In this document: in pieces, positions 1 through 7,144 of the stretch
How positions within the stretch are numbered: position 1 is the first letter of the stretch
How the letters are laid out: every line of letters begins with the position of its first letter
Assembly (NCBI GenBank): GCA_900542985.1
Contig: UQPQ01000054.1
Coordinates: 1 to 15,896 of the forward strand
DNA from: an uncultured Bacteroides sp.
GTDB lineage: Bacteria > Bacteroidota > Bacteroidia > Bacteroidales > Bacteroidaceae
DNA length: 15,896 nt
Direction of reading: 5' to 3'
Made by a program: the position numbers and the translations under genes
The notes under the pieces: generated by a model
Database searches by the model: none
The model's input: only the letters and a program-made list of their open reading frames with translations
What the model was told of the DNA's origin: nothing

Positions 1-29
1 TTGCTCAGGAACTTATAAATAAAGTTAAA

Positions 30-1139
30 TTATAGTGTTGCGGAATTAAGGTTAATTAGGTTAGCACCTAGATTCTTTATGTCTTTGTCAGACTTTGGTT
101 TTGTATAATACTGAGCTTGTCCAAAAATATCAAATGATTTATCTTTGCTCAAATCTTCTTTTAACAGTTCTATGAACATGCTAAAATCATCATCCTCCTG
201 AAATGAATTCTTTGTGAAACTTACATCAAAACCTTCAAGATATAATTCGCCAAAAATACGTTTGTATTGCGGAGAACCTTCTTGACCACATAACTCTTTG
301 GGACGATAACGGTCATTATAACTAGAACCTATAACACGCCCTCTTCTGAATAATAAAAAACCATTATTTTCAGAAGTACTCATTGTCTCAAGAATACCAA
401 TAAATCCTTTGACTGAATATTTTCCTGGAGGATCAAACATTATTTCTTTTTTCCACAGGATAGCTTTTCCCTTTGGATTTGAATAATGTGGAGCCTCAAG
501 TATTTTTAGATCCTCATATTCTAAAACTTCATCATTAATTATAATTTCTATAATTTTCTCACGAAGATATTTTGTATAAATACTAGCTATGTGTTTTTTG
601 ATATAAGCCATTTGCCTATTTGTTGGCTTATTCATAGAAAGATTACATAACGTTATTTTTGTGTAGTGCAAATCTTTCTCACATGGTACTTCGTATACAG
701 GTAATTCCATTTCTTCATTCTCTACAACTTCTTTTAAGTCAAAAGTAATTGTTTTTTTTATGGGTTCTCCATAAGCAGAAGTTTCAACAGACCAAATATT
801 GCTTAACCATATTGAGGATACTTTCATACCCATACCAAATTCATTTAATCCCTTATTATCAAGAGGTAGATTTGCCAATTCAAAGGCTCTCTGATAATTT
901 TGCTCTGTTATACCATATGCATCATCGAGAATTGTTATAGTCTCTTGTACAAAATCAATATCTATCCGAATATGAAGTTTGCCATCACGATTTAGAATAC
1001 TCAGTTCATCACGATGATCCTCAAAACTCTGTATCGAATTATCGATATATTCAGCAAGTGCATTCCACACTTTATTATTTATATACCTGAAGGTTGAATA
1101 GACTAGAGGTCTAGTAGCTATAGAAACATTACTTGCCAT
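30..1139 (-). CDS. MORC/MutL-like GHKL ATPase of a restriction-modification-type defence module
   Basis: A 369-residue protein with the Bergerat (GHKL) ATP-binding fold. The N-box helix has E30, D33 and N34 (ALAEYIDNS). The second motif is DDAYGI at 72-77, where the usual DxGxG has Ala in place of its first Gly (A74). The lid motif FGMGMK is at 101-106. The C-terminal half (NNGFLLFRRGRVIG, then FTKNSFQEDD) resembles the S5-like domain of MutL/MORC proteins, which supplies a Lys to the active site. No nuclease or membrane segment is visible. Family knowledge: bacterial MORC-like ATPases are repeatedly encoded beside C5 methylases and restriction nucleases or helicases, and are thought to remodel or load on DNA during restriction. 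The ATG at 1139 is preferred over a TTG six bases upstream; the gene overlaps the methyltransferase stop by 11 bp, implying translational coupling. Only 29 bases follow its stop, so further operon genes would be outside the window. The role in restriction is inferred. Confidence 0.85.
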   Translation of the reverse strand: MASNVSIATRPLVYSTFRYINNKVWNALAEYIDNSIQSFEDHRDELSILNRDGKLHIRIDIDFVQETITILDDAYGITEQNYQRAFELANLPLDNKGLNEFGMGMKVSSIWLSNIWSVETSAYGEPIKKTITFDLKEVVENEEMELPVYEVPCEKDLHYTKITLCNLSMNKPTNRQMAYIKKHIASIYTKYLREKIIEIIINDEVLEYEDLKILEAPHYSNPKGKAILWKKEIMFDPPGKYSVKGFIGILETMSTSENNGFLLFRRGRVIGSSYNDRYRPKELCGQEGSPQYKRIFGELYLEGFDVSFTKNSFQEDDDFSMFIELLKEDLSKDKSFDIFGQAQYYTKPKSDKDIKNLGANLINLNSATL

Positions 1140-2496
1140 AATCAAACAATTTTTGTGCGATCCGTTTTACTATTTCTACATTAACTGCATTTCCTAAAGC
1201 TTCATAACATCTATTAATAGGAAGAGTAAAATTATCATCTCCGAATTTTAAATCTTGCATTCCTTGCACAGATGCTGCTTCACGAAGAGTCATATATCTT
1301 CCCTTAGGATTAACACCTTCTTTTATACAACTTTGTGGGAGTTCTATCCATGGGAATATAGGTATCTGTGTACCAACTAAATTTAAAGCTGGTGAGAATG
1401 TAGGTAATTTAACTCGAATACCAGATGCCCTAAATTGGACAATCTTATCTTCTATAATAGGTTTTACATTCTTACCACAATTCCACTCAAACTTTAGATG
1501 ACTATTGTCAAAATTCCGAACTTCCTTTAACCACTCATCAAGCCATTCTTTATGCTTGATATAAAATTCTCTATTTTGACTAATATATTTTATTTTCCAA
1601 TTAGGAAAATTCTTACTAGTTTTTGTTTGGGCGTAAATAGGTAATCTAGATAAACATTGATCACGGTTATAGCCGTAGACAATCTGCCCAAACTTACCTT
1701 TCTTATCTCTAAGATCTTCAATTGACTGGAAAGCTGGAGCAACATCTTTGTAATTATAAGTTGCACCAAACTCCATAGCCCAAATAGGAAATGAAGGTAT
1801 AGAATCTCCATGAGCAATTGTTTGATCAATGAACTTTTGCCATATTTTTAATTGATGAACTGTTTCAGGCTTCAAAGGTATAACATTTTCATCCTTCTCA
1901 TCAATTATAGTGTTTATATCACATATTGTTTTAGTATCACCCAAAGGGAATTCAAACTCCTCCAACGAACCAAGATCTTTTCTTTTTCCAACAATATAAA
2001 TTCTTTTTCTATGTTGTGGAATGCCAAACTGATGTGGGGATAGTATATCTGCCTTAACAGAATAGCCTAATTCGTCAAGTTTCGTTGAAATCACATTCCA
2101 TGTATTACCATTATCATGTCCTTTTAAATTTGCAACATTTTCCAATATTAAAAATTCAGGTTTGTGACATTCTAGAATCTCGCAGATGGTGTAAAATAAA
2201 TTACCACGTTCTTCATCATTAAATCCTTGCCTTTTTCCAGCTTGGCTAAAAGGTTGACATGGAAAACCGCCACATAGGATATTGTGAGGTGGTATTTTAG
2301 CAAGGACTTCAGGATCCGTAATATCTCCTTGAATATTAGTATTAGGAAAATTTATATTATACAACATTTGCAAATCAACCTTTAATTCTGAAGCAAATCC
2401 ACATGTACAACCGAGTTGACTAAGAGCAAGATGAAATCCCCCTAAGCCAGCAAATAAATCAATAAATATATATTTGTTTTTATTACTTGTTTTCAT
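1129..2496 (-). CDS. DNA (cytosine-5-)-methyltransferase
   Basis: A complete 455-residue C5-cytosine methyltransferase that transfers a methyl group from S-adenosylmethionine to cytosine in a specific DNA site. The motifs are in canonical order: motif I DLFAGLGGF (13-21, AdoMet binding), motif IV GGFPCQPFS with catalytic Cys80, motif VI ENV (119-121), motif VIII QHRKR (161-165), and motif X GNAV (435-438). The stretch between motif VIII and about residue 390 is long and would hold the target-recognition domain; the recognised sequence cannot be read from it. The length is normal to slightly long for the family. The start is the first in-frame ATG. It is the first gene of a minus-strand operon and overlaps the downstream GHKL ATPase. 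Base composition is clearly more AT-rich than the genes right of 3380, which fits horizontal acquisition. The likely job is host-site protection in a restriction-modification-like system; a solitary regulatory methylase is less likely given the ATPase partner. Confidence 0.93.
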   Translation of the reverse strand: MKTSNKNKYIFIDLFAGLGGFHLALSQLGCTCGFASELKVDLQMLYNINFPNTNIQGDITDPEVLAKIPPHNILCGGFPCQPFSQAGKRQGFNDEERGNLFYTICEILECHKPEFLILENVANLKGHDNGNTWNVISTKLDELGYSVKADILSPHQFGIPQHRKRIYIVGKRKDLGSLEEFEFPLGDTKTICDINTIIDEKDENVIPLKPETVHQLKIWQKFIDQTIAHGDSIPSFPIWAMEFGATYNYKDVAPAFQSIEDLRDKKGKFGQIVYGYNRDQCLSRLPIYAQTKTSKNFPNWKIKYISQNREFYIKHKEWLDEWLKEVRNFDNSHLKFEWNCGKNVKPIIEDKIVQFRASGIRVKLPTFSPALNLVGTQIPIFPWIELPQSCIKEGVNPKGRYMTLREAASVQGMQDLKFGDDNFTLPINRCYEALGNAVNVEIVKRIAQKLFDYGK

Positions 2497-2923
2497 TGTT
2501 TACAATTAACACTTTTACATCCACTGCTAATATCTTTGTAATTTAAAAAAGTATTTCCAAGTTTCGTTGACAAAGATTACAAACATAGGCACTAAAAATG
2601 TTAAAGGTCTCACCAATTTTTTCTCAATAAACCATGTCTGTATAATCTCTTTTCCCCAAGACTTTTTTATTTACTTTATGACAGTTGATATAATTGTTTA
2701 TGATTCCCTACTTTTGTCTTCAAAAATAATTAAAATATACCAATAATAACGAAATAAAACATAATATTCATTGGCACTCCTAAATTTCTATGAATTCTAA
2801 TGAACTACAAAGAAAAATTCATAACCTTTTATATTTATTTCACCTCATTAATTACACATCATTTGCATAAAAATACTCTCTGACTGAAACAATAAATCCA
2901 TCACTTCCTCCCCCATCAATACG
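2497..2923. other. AT-rich gene-free stretch
   Basis: No coding frame with plausible composition, no RNA gene and no terminator were recognised here on either strand. It should hold the upstream control region of the methyltransferase operon. Its only notable item besides the candidate -7 box is one copy of a 13-base word (tcatttgcataaa at 2859-2871) that recurs at 3263-3275. Composition matches the AT-rich methyltransferase/ATPase genes more than the metabolic genes to the right. Confidence 0.5.
2580..2587 (-). promoter_or_regulatory. candidate -7 box for the methyltransferase operon
   Basis: On the minus strand this reads TATGTTTG, an exact match to the Bacteroidetes -7 consensus TAnnTTTG, about 84 bases upstream of the methyltransferase ATG. 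No convincing -33 TTTG lies about 19 bases further upstream, so the call is weak. Confidence 0.3.
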
Positions 2924-3139
2924 GGTGAAAGATGAAAGATGGTGAAAGATTGATTTTGCGTCTATCTTTCACCCATATTCCTCTGTCTATCTGTCGGTTA
3001 AAAGGCCGGTGAAAGATGTGAAGGATATTTATGCTATGTTGCAGCAAGTGTGCAAAGTGTGTCACCTTTAAAGGTGGCGTTTTTAGTGCATTTACAGAAA
3101 TATTATACAAAACACGCTTCACATCTTTCATCTTTCACC
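2924..3139. repeat. 216-bp element bounded by 18-bp perfect inverted repeats of the TGAAAGAT type
   Basis: The left end ggtgaaagatgaaagatg (2924-2941) is the exact reverse complement of the right end at 3122-3139. Inside, GGTGAAAGAT at 2941-2950 pairs with ATCTTTCACC at 2964-2973 (loop 13), and tgaaagatgtgaag at 3010-3023 pairs perfectly with 3117-3130. The word TGAAAGA or its complement therefore occurs repeatedly in both orientations. A 14-bp perfect palindrome lies inside at 3063-3076. It looks like a non-autonomous or REP/MITE-like repeat. A 71-residue open frame antisense to it (2916-3131) has repeat-driven composition and is not called a gene. There is no transposase, and mobility is inference only. 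Confidence 0.6.
3063..3076. repeat. 14-bp perfect palindrome inside the repeat element
   Basis: CACCTTTAAAGGTG reads identically on both strands. It lies between the inner inverted repeats of the 2924-3139 element. It could be a small hairpin or a dimeric protein site. It is followed by gcgttttta, so a weak plus-strand terminator is also possible. Confidence 0.5.
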
Positions 3140-3318
3140 ATAACTCACTGATAAACAGACATGCCGTTTTTTACACGTACAGAGTTTCCCTTCATCTTGC
3201 AATGTGAGGAACAAGCATATTTCCTCTCAAATCACCTGATTTTTGCATCAAATCTGCATTTTTCATTTGCATAAATTCACGGCAATAACTGCGGGGCCAT
3301 AGATGAAAGACATTTCCA
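3140..3318. other. gene-free stretch between the repeat element and the alcohol dehydrogenase promoter
   Basis: No gene recognised. It carries the second copy of the 13-base word tcatttgcataaa (3263-3275), embedded in a local run of GCAT-containing words (3245-3272), and an isolated GATGAAAGA at 3302-3310 reminiscent of the repeat unit to the left. Confidence 0.4.
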
Positions 3319-3349
3319 TTGGCTGTATCGGTTCTTTTTATTACCTTTG
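3319..3349 (+). promoter_or_regulatory. promoter of the alcohol dehydrogenase gene
   Basis: The -7 box TACCTTTG (3342-3349) matches TAnnTTTG exactly. TTGG at 3319-3322 is a 3/4 match to the -33 TTTG at exactly 19 bases spacing. Transcription would start near 3356, about 24 bases before the ATG. Confidence 0.6.
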
Positions 3350-3379
3350 TGTATACTATTTTAAAACAAACAATAATCT

Positions 3380-4522
3380 ATGAATAATTTTAGTTTTCAG
3401 AATCCCACTAAACTGATAATGGGAAAAGGCATGATTGCCCAACTGAGCCAAGAAATACCAACCGATAAAAAAGTAATGATTACTTTCGGAGGAGGAAGTG
3501 TAAAAAAGAACGGCGTATACGACCAGGTGAAGCAGGCTTTGAGCCAGCACCAGACTGTAGAATTCTGGGGAATTGAACCCAATCCGGCCATCGAAACACT
3601 GCGTAAGGCTATCGAACTGGGTAAGCAGGAAAAAGTGGACTTTCTGCTGGCTGTAGGTGGTGGTTCGGTGATAGACGGTACCAAGTTGATTTCGGCCGGT
3701 CTGCTTTACGAAGGCGATGCATGGGATTTGGTTAAGAAAGGTCAGGCACACGATACTGTTCCTTTGGGTACCGTACTGACATTGCCTGCTACCGGTTCTG
3801 AAATGAACAACGGAGCGGTTATTTCTTGCCATGAAACCAAAGAAAAATATGCTTTCTATGCCAACTATCCGGTATTCTCTATTCTCGATCCTGAAGTGAC
3901 CTTCTCATTGCCGGCACATCAGGTAGCATGTGGTATTTCGGATACGTTCGTACATGTATTGGAACAGTATCTGACTAAAACCGGAGAATCGCGCATCATG
4001 GACCGCTGGGCAGAAGGTATTCTGCAGACTTTGGTAGAGATTGCACCGAAAATCCGCGAAAACCAGCACGACTATCAGCTGATGGCCGATTTTATGATGG
4101 CAGCTACAATGGGGCTGAACGGTTTCATCGCGATGGGAGTAAGTCAGGACTGGTCTACACACATGATTGGTCATGAACTGACTGCGCTCTGCGGACTGAC
4201 TCACGGACATACACTGGCTATTGTAATGCCGGGTACAATGGATGTGCTGCGCAAGGAAAAAGGTGCAAAGATCATGCAGCTGGGTGAACGTATTTTTGGT
4301 GTAGTAGCAGGAACTCACGACATGCGTATCGACGAAACCATACGCAAGACAGAAGAGTTCTTCCGTTCTTTGGGTCTGACTACCCGCCTGAGCGAAGAAG
4401 GTATCGGTATGGATGTAATTGATGAAATTGAAAAACGTTTCAACGAACGAGGTGTACACTTCGGCGAAGATGGTCTGGTAGACGGAGCTACAGCCAAAGC
4501 TATTTTGACTCGCGTACTCTAA
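3380..4522 (+). CDS. iron-containing (group III) alcohol dehydrogenase, YqhD/BdhA type
   Basis: A 380-residue cytosolic oxidoreductase that interconverts aldehydes and alcohols with NAD(P)H, probably serving aldehyde detoxification or redox balance during fermentation. The cofactor loop GGGS (37-40) resembles the NADPH-preferring YqhD/BdhA branch, and a second GGGSVIDGTK (93-102) is typical of the family. The metal ligands are D188, H192, H261 and H275, with the same spacing as the known YqhD ligands. PATGSE at 136-141 is also conserved. The length is normal and the gene complete. It is monocistronic, with its own Bacteroidetes-type promoter and a strong downstream hairpin, and it converges on tilS. 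The physiological substrate cannot be read from sequence; butanol dehydrogenase would be an over-specific label. Confidence 0.92.
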   Translation: MNNFSFQNPTKLIMGKGMIAQLSQEIPTDKKVMITFGGGSVKKNGVYDQVKQALSQHQTVEFWGIEPNPAIETLRKAIELGKQEKVDFLLAVGGGSVIDGTKLISAGLLYEGDAWDLVKKGQAHDTVPLGTVLTLPATGSEMNNGAVISCHETKEKYAFYANYPVFSILDPEVTFSLPAHQVACGISDTFVHVLEQYLTKTGESRIMDRWAEGILQTLVEIAPKIRENQHDYQLMADFMMAATMGLNGFIAMGVSQDWSTHMIGHELTALCGLTHGHTLAIVMPGTMDVLRKEKGAKIMQLGERIFGVVAGTHDMRIDETIRKTEEFFRSLGLTTRLSEEGIGMDVIDEIEKRFNERGVHFGEDGLVDGATAKAILTRVL

Positions 4523-4541
4523 TTTCCATTGACGACAATAG

Positions 4542-4587
4542 AAAAGAGTTCTTACGGCAGAAGATTTCTTCCATAAGAACTCTTTTT
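4542..4587. terminator. bidirectional rho-independent terminator between adh and tilS
   Basis: A perfect 13-bp stem pairs aaaagagttctta (4542-4554) with its reverse complement at 4574-4586. The 19-base loop contains an inner gaag/cttc pairing. The stem ends in T-rich tracts on both strands. It sits 19 bases after the alcohol dehydrogenase stop and can also serve transcripts arriving from tilS. Confidence 0.85.
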
Positions 4588-4660
4588 CTGTTTATCAAGG
4601 TTTTGTATCATGGCCGGGTTTATCTGTAAAACCATTGCCCGCCGTTACGAATTACAGACT

Positions 4661-4745
4661 GTATCCGACGTCGTCGGCTATAAAGCCAACGGCGCTGAAC
4701 AACGGGCCAACGACGCCGTTTGTACATCCGACGACGTCGATTATA
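4661..4745. repeat. GC-rich nested inverted repeats in the adh/tilS gap
   Basis: CCGACG-T-CGTCGG (4665-4677) is a near-perfect palindrome. Its complement recurs as CCGACGACGTCG (4728-4739), so the two ends form a long-range inverted repeat. Between them AACGGCG (4688-4694) pairs with CGCCGTT (4714-4720). The block is much richer in CG steps than its flanks and encodes nothing recognisable. It looks like an interspersed intergenic repeat folding into a multi-stem structure downstream of tilS; function unknown. A long plus-strand open frame from 4610 runs through it and antisense to tilS but has no protein-like features. Confidence 0.5.
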
Positions 4746-4786
4746 GAAAAATACAAGTTATGATATACCGCTCTCTTTATTCAATC

Positions 4787-6073
4787 TCACTCTGCCGAAG
4801 GTTCTACCGACAAGACAAGTACGGCGGTAGTTGCATCGGTCACACGATAGCGGTTGTCTGTCCGTTCATTGACCAGCCACACAATATCTTCCCCGGCACA
4901 GACTACGTATTGTTCTTCTTTCTGATAGAGAGAGAATTTCCGGTCGCACAGATAGTCGCGTACCCGCTTGAAGCCCTTCATGCCAAAAGGAATGAAACGG
5001 TCGCCTGCCTGCCATTTTCGGAGCACCAGCGGACCATGTATTTTACTCCTGTCCAGACAAGCTACATTTTTGTAGTGCAGCAAAGTTTTTGCCGTAGCCA
5101 AATCGACTACTTTCTGATGAAGAGTCATACAGGCTGTACGGTTCTCCAGTTTCTGAATCAGCAGGTTATTGCGGTCTTTCAGCAAACGGTGCGTTTTGGA
5201 ATAGAAAAGACGTCCGGACTCGGCAGAAAGACTTCGGTAGACATCTTTTTGCTGAGCGGCATTGAAGCCCAGCGGGTACAGGAGTTCGAACAACACTGCC
5301 TGAGGAGAAGGTTCTTCCAGCAGACGGGGTATGCTGATGCTGTTTTCATTTTCCATCACCCGTTTACACGATTCGAGCACAGATTTTCTATATACCGTTT
5401 CCACATCGGCCAGACGGTGTGCGGTTTCCATTATCGACTCATCGACAGAGGGATTGATTTCGCGCAGCAGCGGGAGTATATTCAAGCGCAACTTGTTTCG
5501 CGTATAAGCATCCTCCAGATTAGTACTGTCTGTCACATAGTCCTGCCCCAGCTCTGCCAGATAATCGAGAATCTCACTTCGTCCGGCACCAAGCAGCGGA
5601 CGTATGATCTTTCCGTTGACTGCAGCAATTCCGGTCAGTCCGGCAATACCGGTTCCACGAATCAGATTGAGCAGGAAGGTTTCCACACTGTCGTCACGGT
5701 GATGGGCCACAGCGATGAAATCGGCATGTATTTCCTTTCTTGTATTCTCGAACCATTCGTAACGCAGCTCTCTGGCAGCCATCTCAATGGACAGCCCTTT
5801 CTGTGCGGCATAAGCCTGCGTGTCGAAATGGGTGACAGACAAGGGTACACCGAACTTCTGGCACAGACCACGCACAAAAGCCTCATCGCGGTCCGACTCG
5901 GCTCCGCGCAAATGAAAATTACAATGGGCAGCTGTACAGGAATATCCCAACTGAAGCAGCACACGCAGCAAGGCTACAGAGTCTGCTCCCCCACTCAAGG
6001 CAACCAAGATTTTCGCTCCGGGGAAAAACAGTTGCCTGTCTTCTATATACTGACTGATTTTACGGATAAACAT
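4787..6073 (-). CDS. tilS: tRNA(Ile)-lysidine synthetase
   Basis: A 428-residue essential tRNA-modifying enzyme. It uses ATP and lysine to convert C34 of the CAU-anticodon tRNA-Ile to lysidine, so that the tRNA reads AUA instead of AUG. The N-terminal PP-loop ATP pyrophosphatase motif SGGADS is at residues 27-32, followed by AAHCNFHLRG and the family motif VAHHRDDSVETFLLNLIRGTGIAGL. The C-terminal part carries the TilS substrate-binding region (LRKWQAGDRFIPFGMKGFKRVRDYL). Length is normal and the gene complete. It begins only 18 bases after the porin stop on the same strand, so it is probably co-transcribed with the porin and mgtA. The first ATG fits this spacing. Confidence 0.95.
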   Translation of the reverse strand: MFIRKISQYIEDRQLFFPGAKILVALSGGADSVALLRVLLQLGYSCTAAHCNFHLRGAESDRDEAFVRGLCQKFGVPLSVTHFDTQAYAAQKGLSIEMAARELRYEWFENTRKEIHADFIAVAHHRDDSVETFLLNLIRGTGIAGLTGIAAVNGKIIRPLLGAGRSEILDYLAELGQDYVTDSTNLEDAYTRNKLRLNILPLLREINPSVDESIMETAHRLADVETVYRKSVLESCKRVMENENSISIPRLLEEPSPQAVLFELLYPLGFNAAQQKDVYRSLSAESGRLFYSKTHRLLKDRNNLLIQKLENRTACMTLHQKVVDLATAKTLLHYKNVACLDRSKIHGPLVLRKWQAGDRFIPFGMKGFKRVRDYLCDRKFSLYQKEEQYVVCAGEDIVWLVNERTDNRYRVTDATTAVLVLSVEPSAE

Positions 6074-6091
6074 GATACAAACTTATAAATT

Positions 6092-7141
6092 TTAAATGAA
6101 ATATCCCAACCGGAGCAAACCAATCACCTTGCTTTCATGACTATTTCTGATAAGATGCAAAGTGGGCTGCAGGTATCCGTGTTTCAGGCAGGGAACTTTC
6201 CAAGTCAGTTCGGCAGCCCATTCGTGTTCGGAAGAGAAATCGGCATAATCGGCAAATGCACCTCCTTCTGTCTTTCCGCAGTGCCAGACCAGTCCGGCAC
6301 CTGCATAGCTGCGGCATCCGTTTTTTTCTGTAGGATTGAAGGAATACTGACACAGTGCATACACACGGGAAGAAAGACGCTGCTCTGCATACGTCCAGAT
6401 TACGGTGTTCAGTTGTCTTTGCGTTTCCGGTGCCGATGTCTGTGTTTCGTTTCCATTCTCATTGCCCACAGGCAGGCCGCTGCGTAAAGCAAACCCCATA
6501 TAATAGTTGCTGCCATTTTTCCGATAGTTTATTGATGTCACACTGAGTATTCCGTCTGTAGCCGGACACACACGGAATACATTTTCTCTTCCGGCCCACA
6601 TGCGGTAACCGGTACCGTTGTAGAGCGAAGTTTCCACCTCCCAATGTTCCAGCGTCAGCTTGTAGTCTATGCCTACCGATGCCAACGGATAGTTGGCAAT
6701 AGGATAATTGGCCGACAAGGTTGGGAAGATACCGCAGGAGCTGTTTGTAAACAGAGAGGTACAGGGAGAGGCGAAGTAGTCTTCATTCAAATTACGTATT
6801 CCTACAAAGAACGTTGATTTTCCGGTATGCCACTCTGCCCCACATACAGCCAGTGCAAGCGGAATGTTTTCTTCCTCTATATTCGAAAAAGTCTGCAAAT
6901 CGTCTGCCAGACGCGTCTCTCTTGTCCGTGCCACGCTGATTGTTGCGGCTTTCAGTTCCACCTGACGGGTTATCGGAAAAGAGAAATCGCTCCGCAACAA
7001 ATTTACCCAGTTGCTTCCTTTACGAAAATCGGTCTGCAGTTCGGTAGTATAAGTCAGTCCGAATTCCTGCGCTTCGAGGCGGTGGTTGCCCGTCGCAACC
7101 ACCATCATCACCCCAAGCATAATCTGTTTCTTTATCTGCAT
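6092..7141 (-). CDS. outer-membrane porin, OprB-like (carbohydrate-selective porin family)
   Basis: A 349-residue protein with an N-terminal signal peptide (charged MQIKKQ, hydrophobic core, probable cleavage after LEA at 22-24). The rest is rich in alternating aromatic/polar beta-strand segments and ends in a hydrophobic aromatic C-terminus (LGYFI), as in outer-membrane beta-barrels. The segment FVGIRNLNEDYFASP...LFTNSSCG (112-137), then NYPIANYPLASVGI (145-158) and SLYNGTG (172-178), is reminiscent of OprB-like porins. Two cysteines (127 and 136) could form a loop disulfide. It starts 3 bases after the mgtA stop, so translational coupling is likely. By context it may help Mg2+ or another small solute cross the outer membrane. 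The sugar-porin name comes from family resemblance only. Confidence 0.65.
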   Translation of the reverse strand: MQIKKQIMLGVMMVVATGNHRLEAQEFGLTYTTELQTDFRKGSNWVNLLRSDFSFPITRQVELKAATISVARTRETRLADDLQTFSNIEEENIPLALAVCGAEWHTGKSTFFVGIRNLNEDYFASPCTSLFTNSSCGIFPTLSANYPIANYPLASVGIDYKLTLEHWEVETSLYNGTGYRMWAGRENVFRVCPATDGILSVTSINYRKNGSNYYMGFALRSGLPVGNENGNETQTSAPETQRQLNTVIWTYAEQRLSSRVYALCQYSFNPTEKNGCRSYAGAGLVWHCGKTEGGAFADYADFSSEHEWAAELTWKVPCLKHGYLQPTLHLIRNSHESKVIGLLRLGYFI

Positions 7142-7144
7142 GAT

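Noticed and set aside
1140..1145. TTG start two codons upstream for the GHKL ATPase
   Set aside because: An in-frame ATG follows six bases later and gives the normal overlap with the upstream gene.
3009..3061. Protein-like plus-strand reading (VKDVKDIYAMLQQVCKVCHL) inside the repeat element
   Set aside because: It is short, has no nearby start and stops at once; possibly a gene relic, but not supportable.
2916..3131. 71-codon minus-strand open frame in the repeat element
   Set aside because: It coincides with the inverted-repeat unit, the ends of its translation derive from the TGAAAGAT words, and it lacks domain or promoter support.
2923..3139. CRISPR-like array from repeated TGAAAGAT words
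   Set aside because: Repeats are short, occur in both orientations and have irregular spacers; no cas gene.
6078..6085. Exact -7 box match (TAAGTTTG on the minus strand) just before tilS
   Set aside because: It is 5 bases from the ATG, so transcription would start at or after the start codon; probably chance.
4610..6088. 492-codon plus-strand open frame antisense to tilS
   Set aside because: It runs opposite a fully motif-supported tilS, begins inside the CG-rich repeat and has no recognisable domain; it is a shadow frame.
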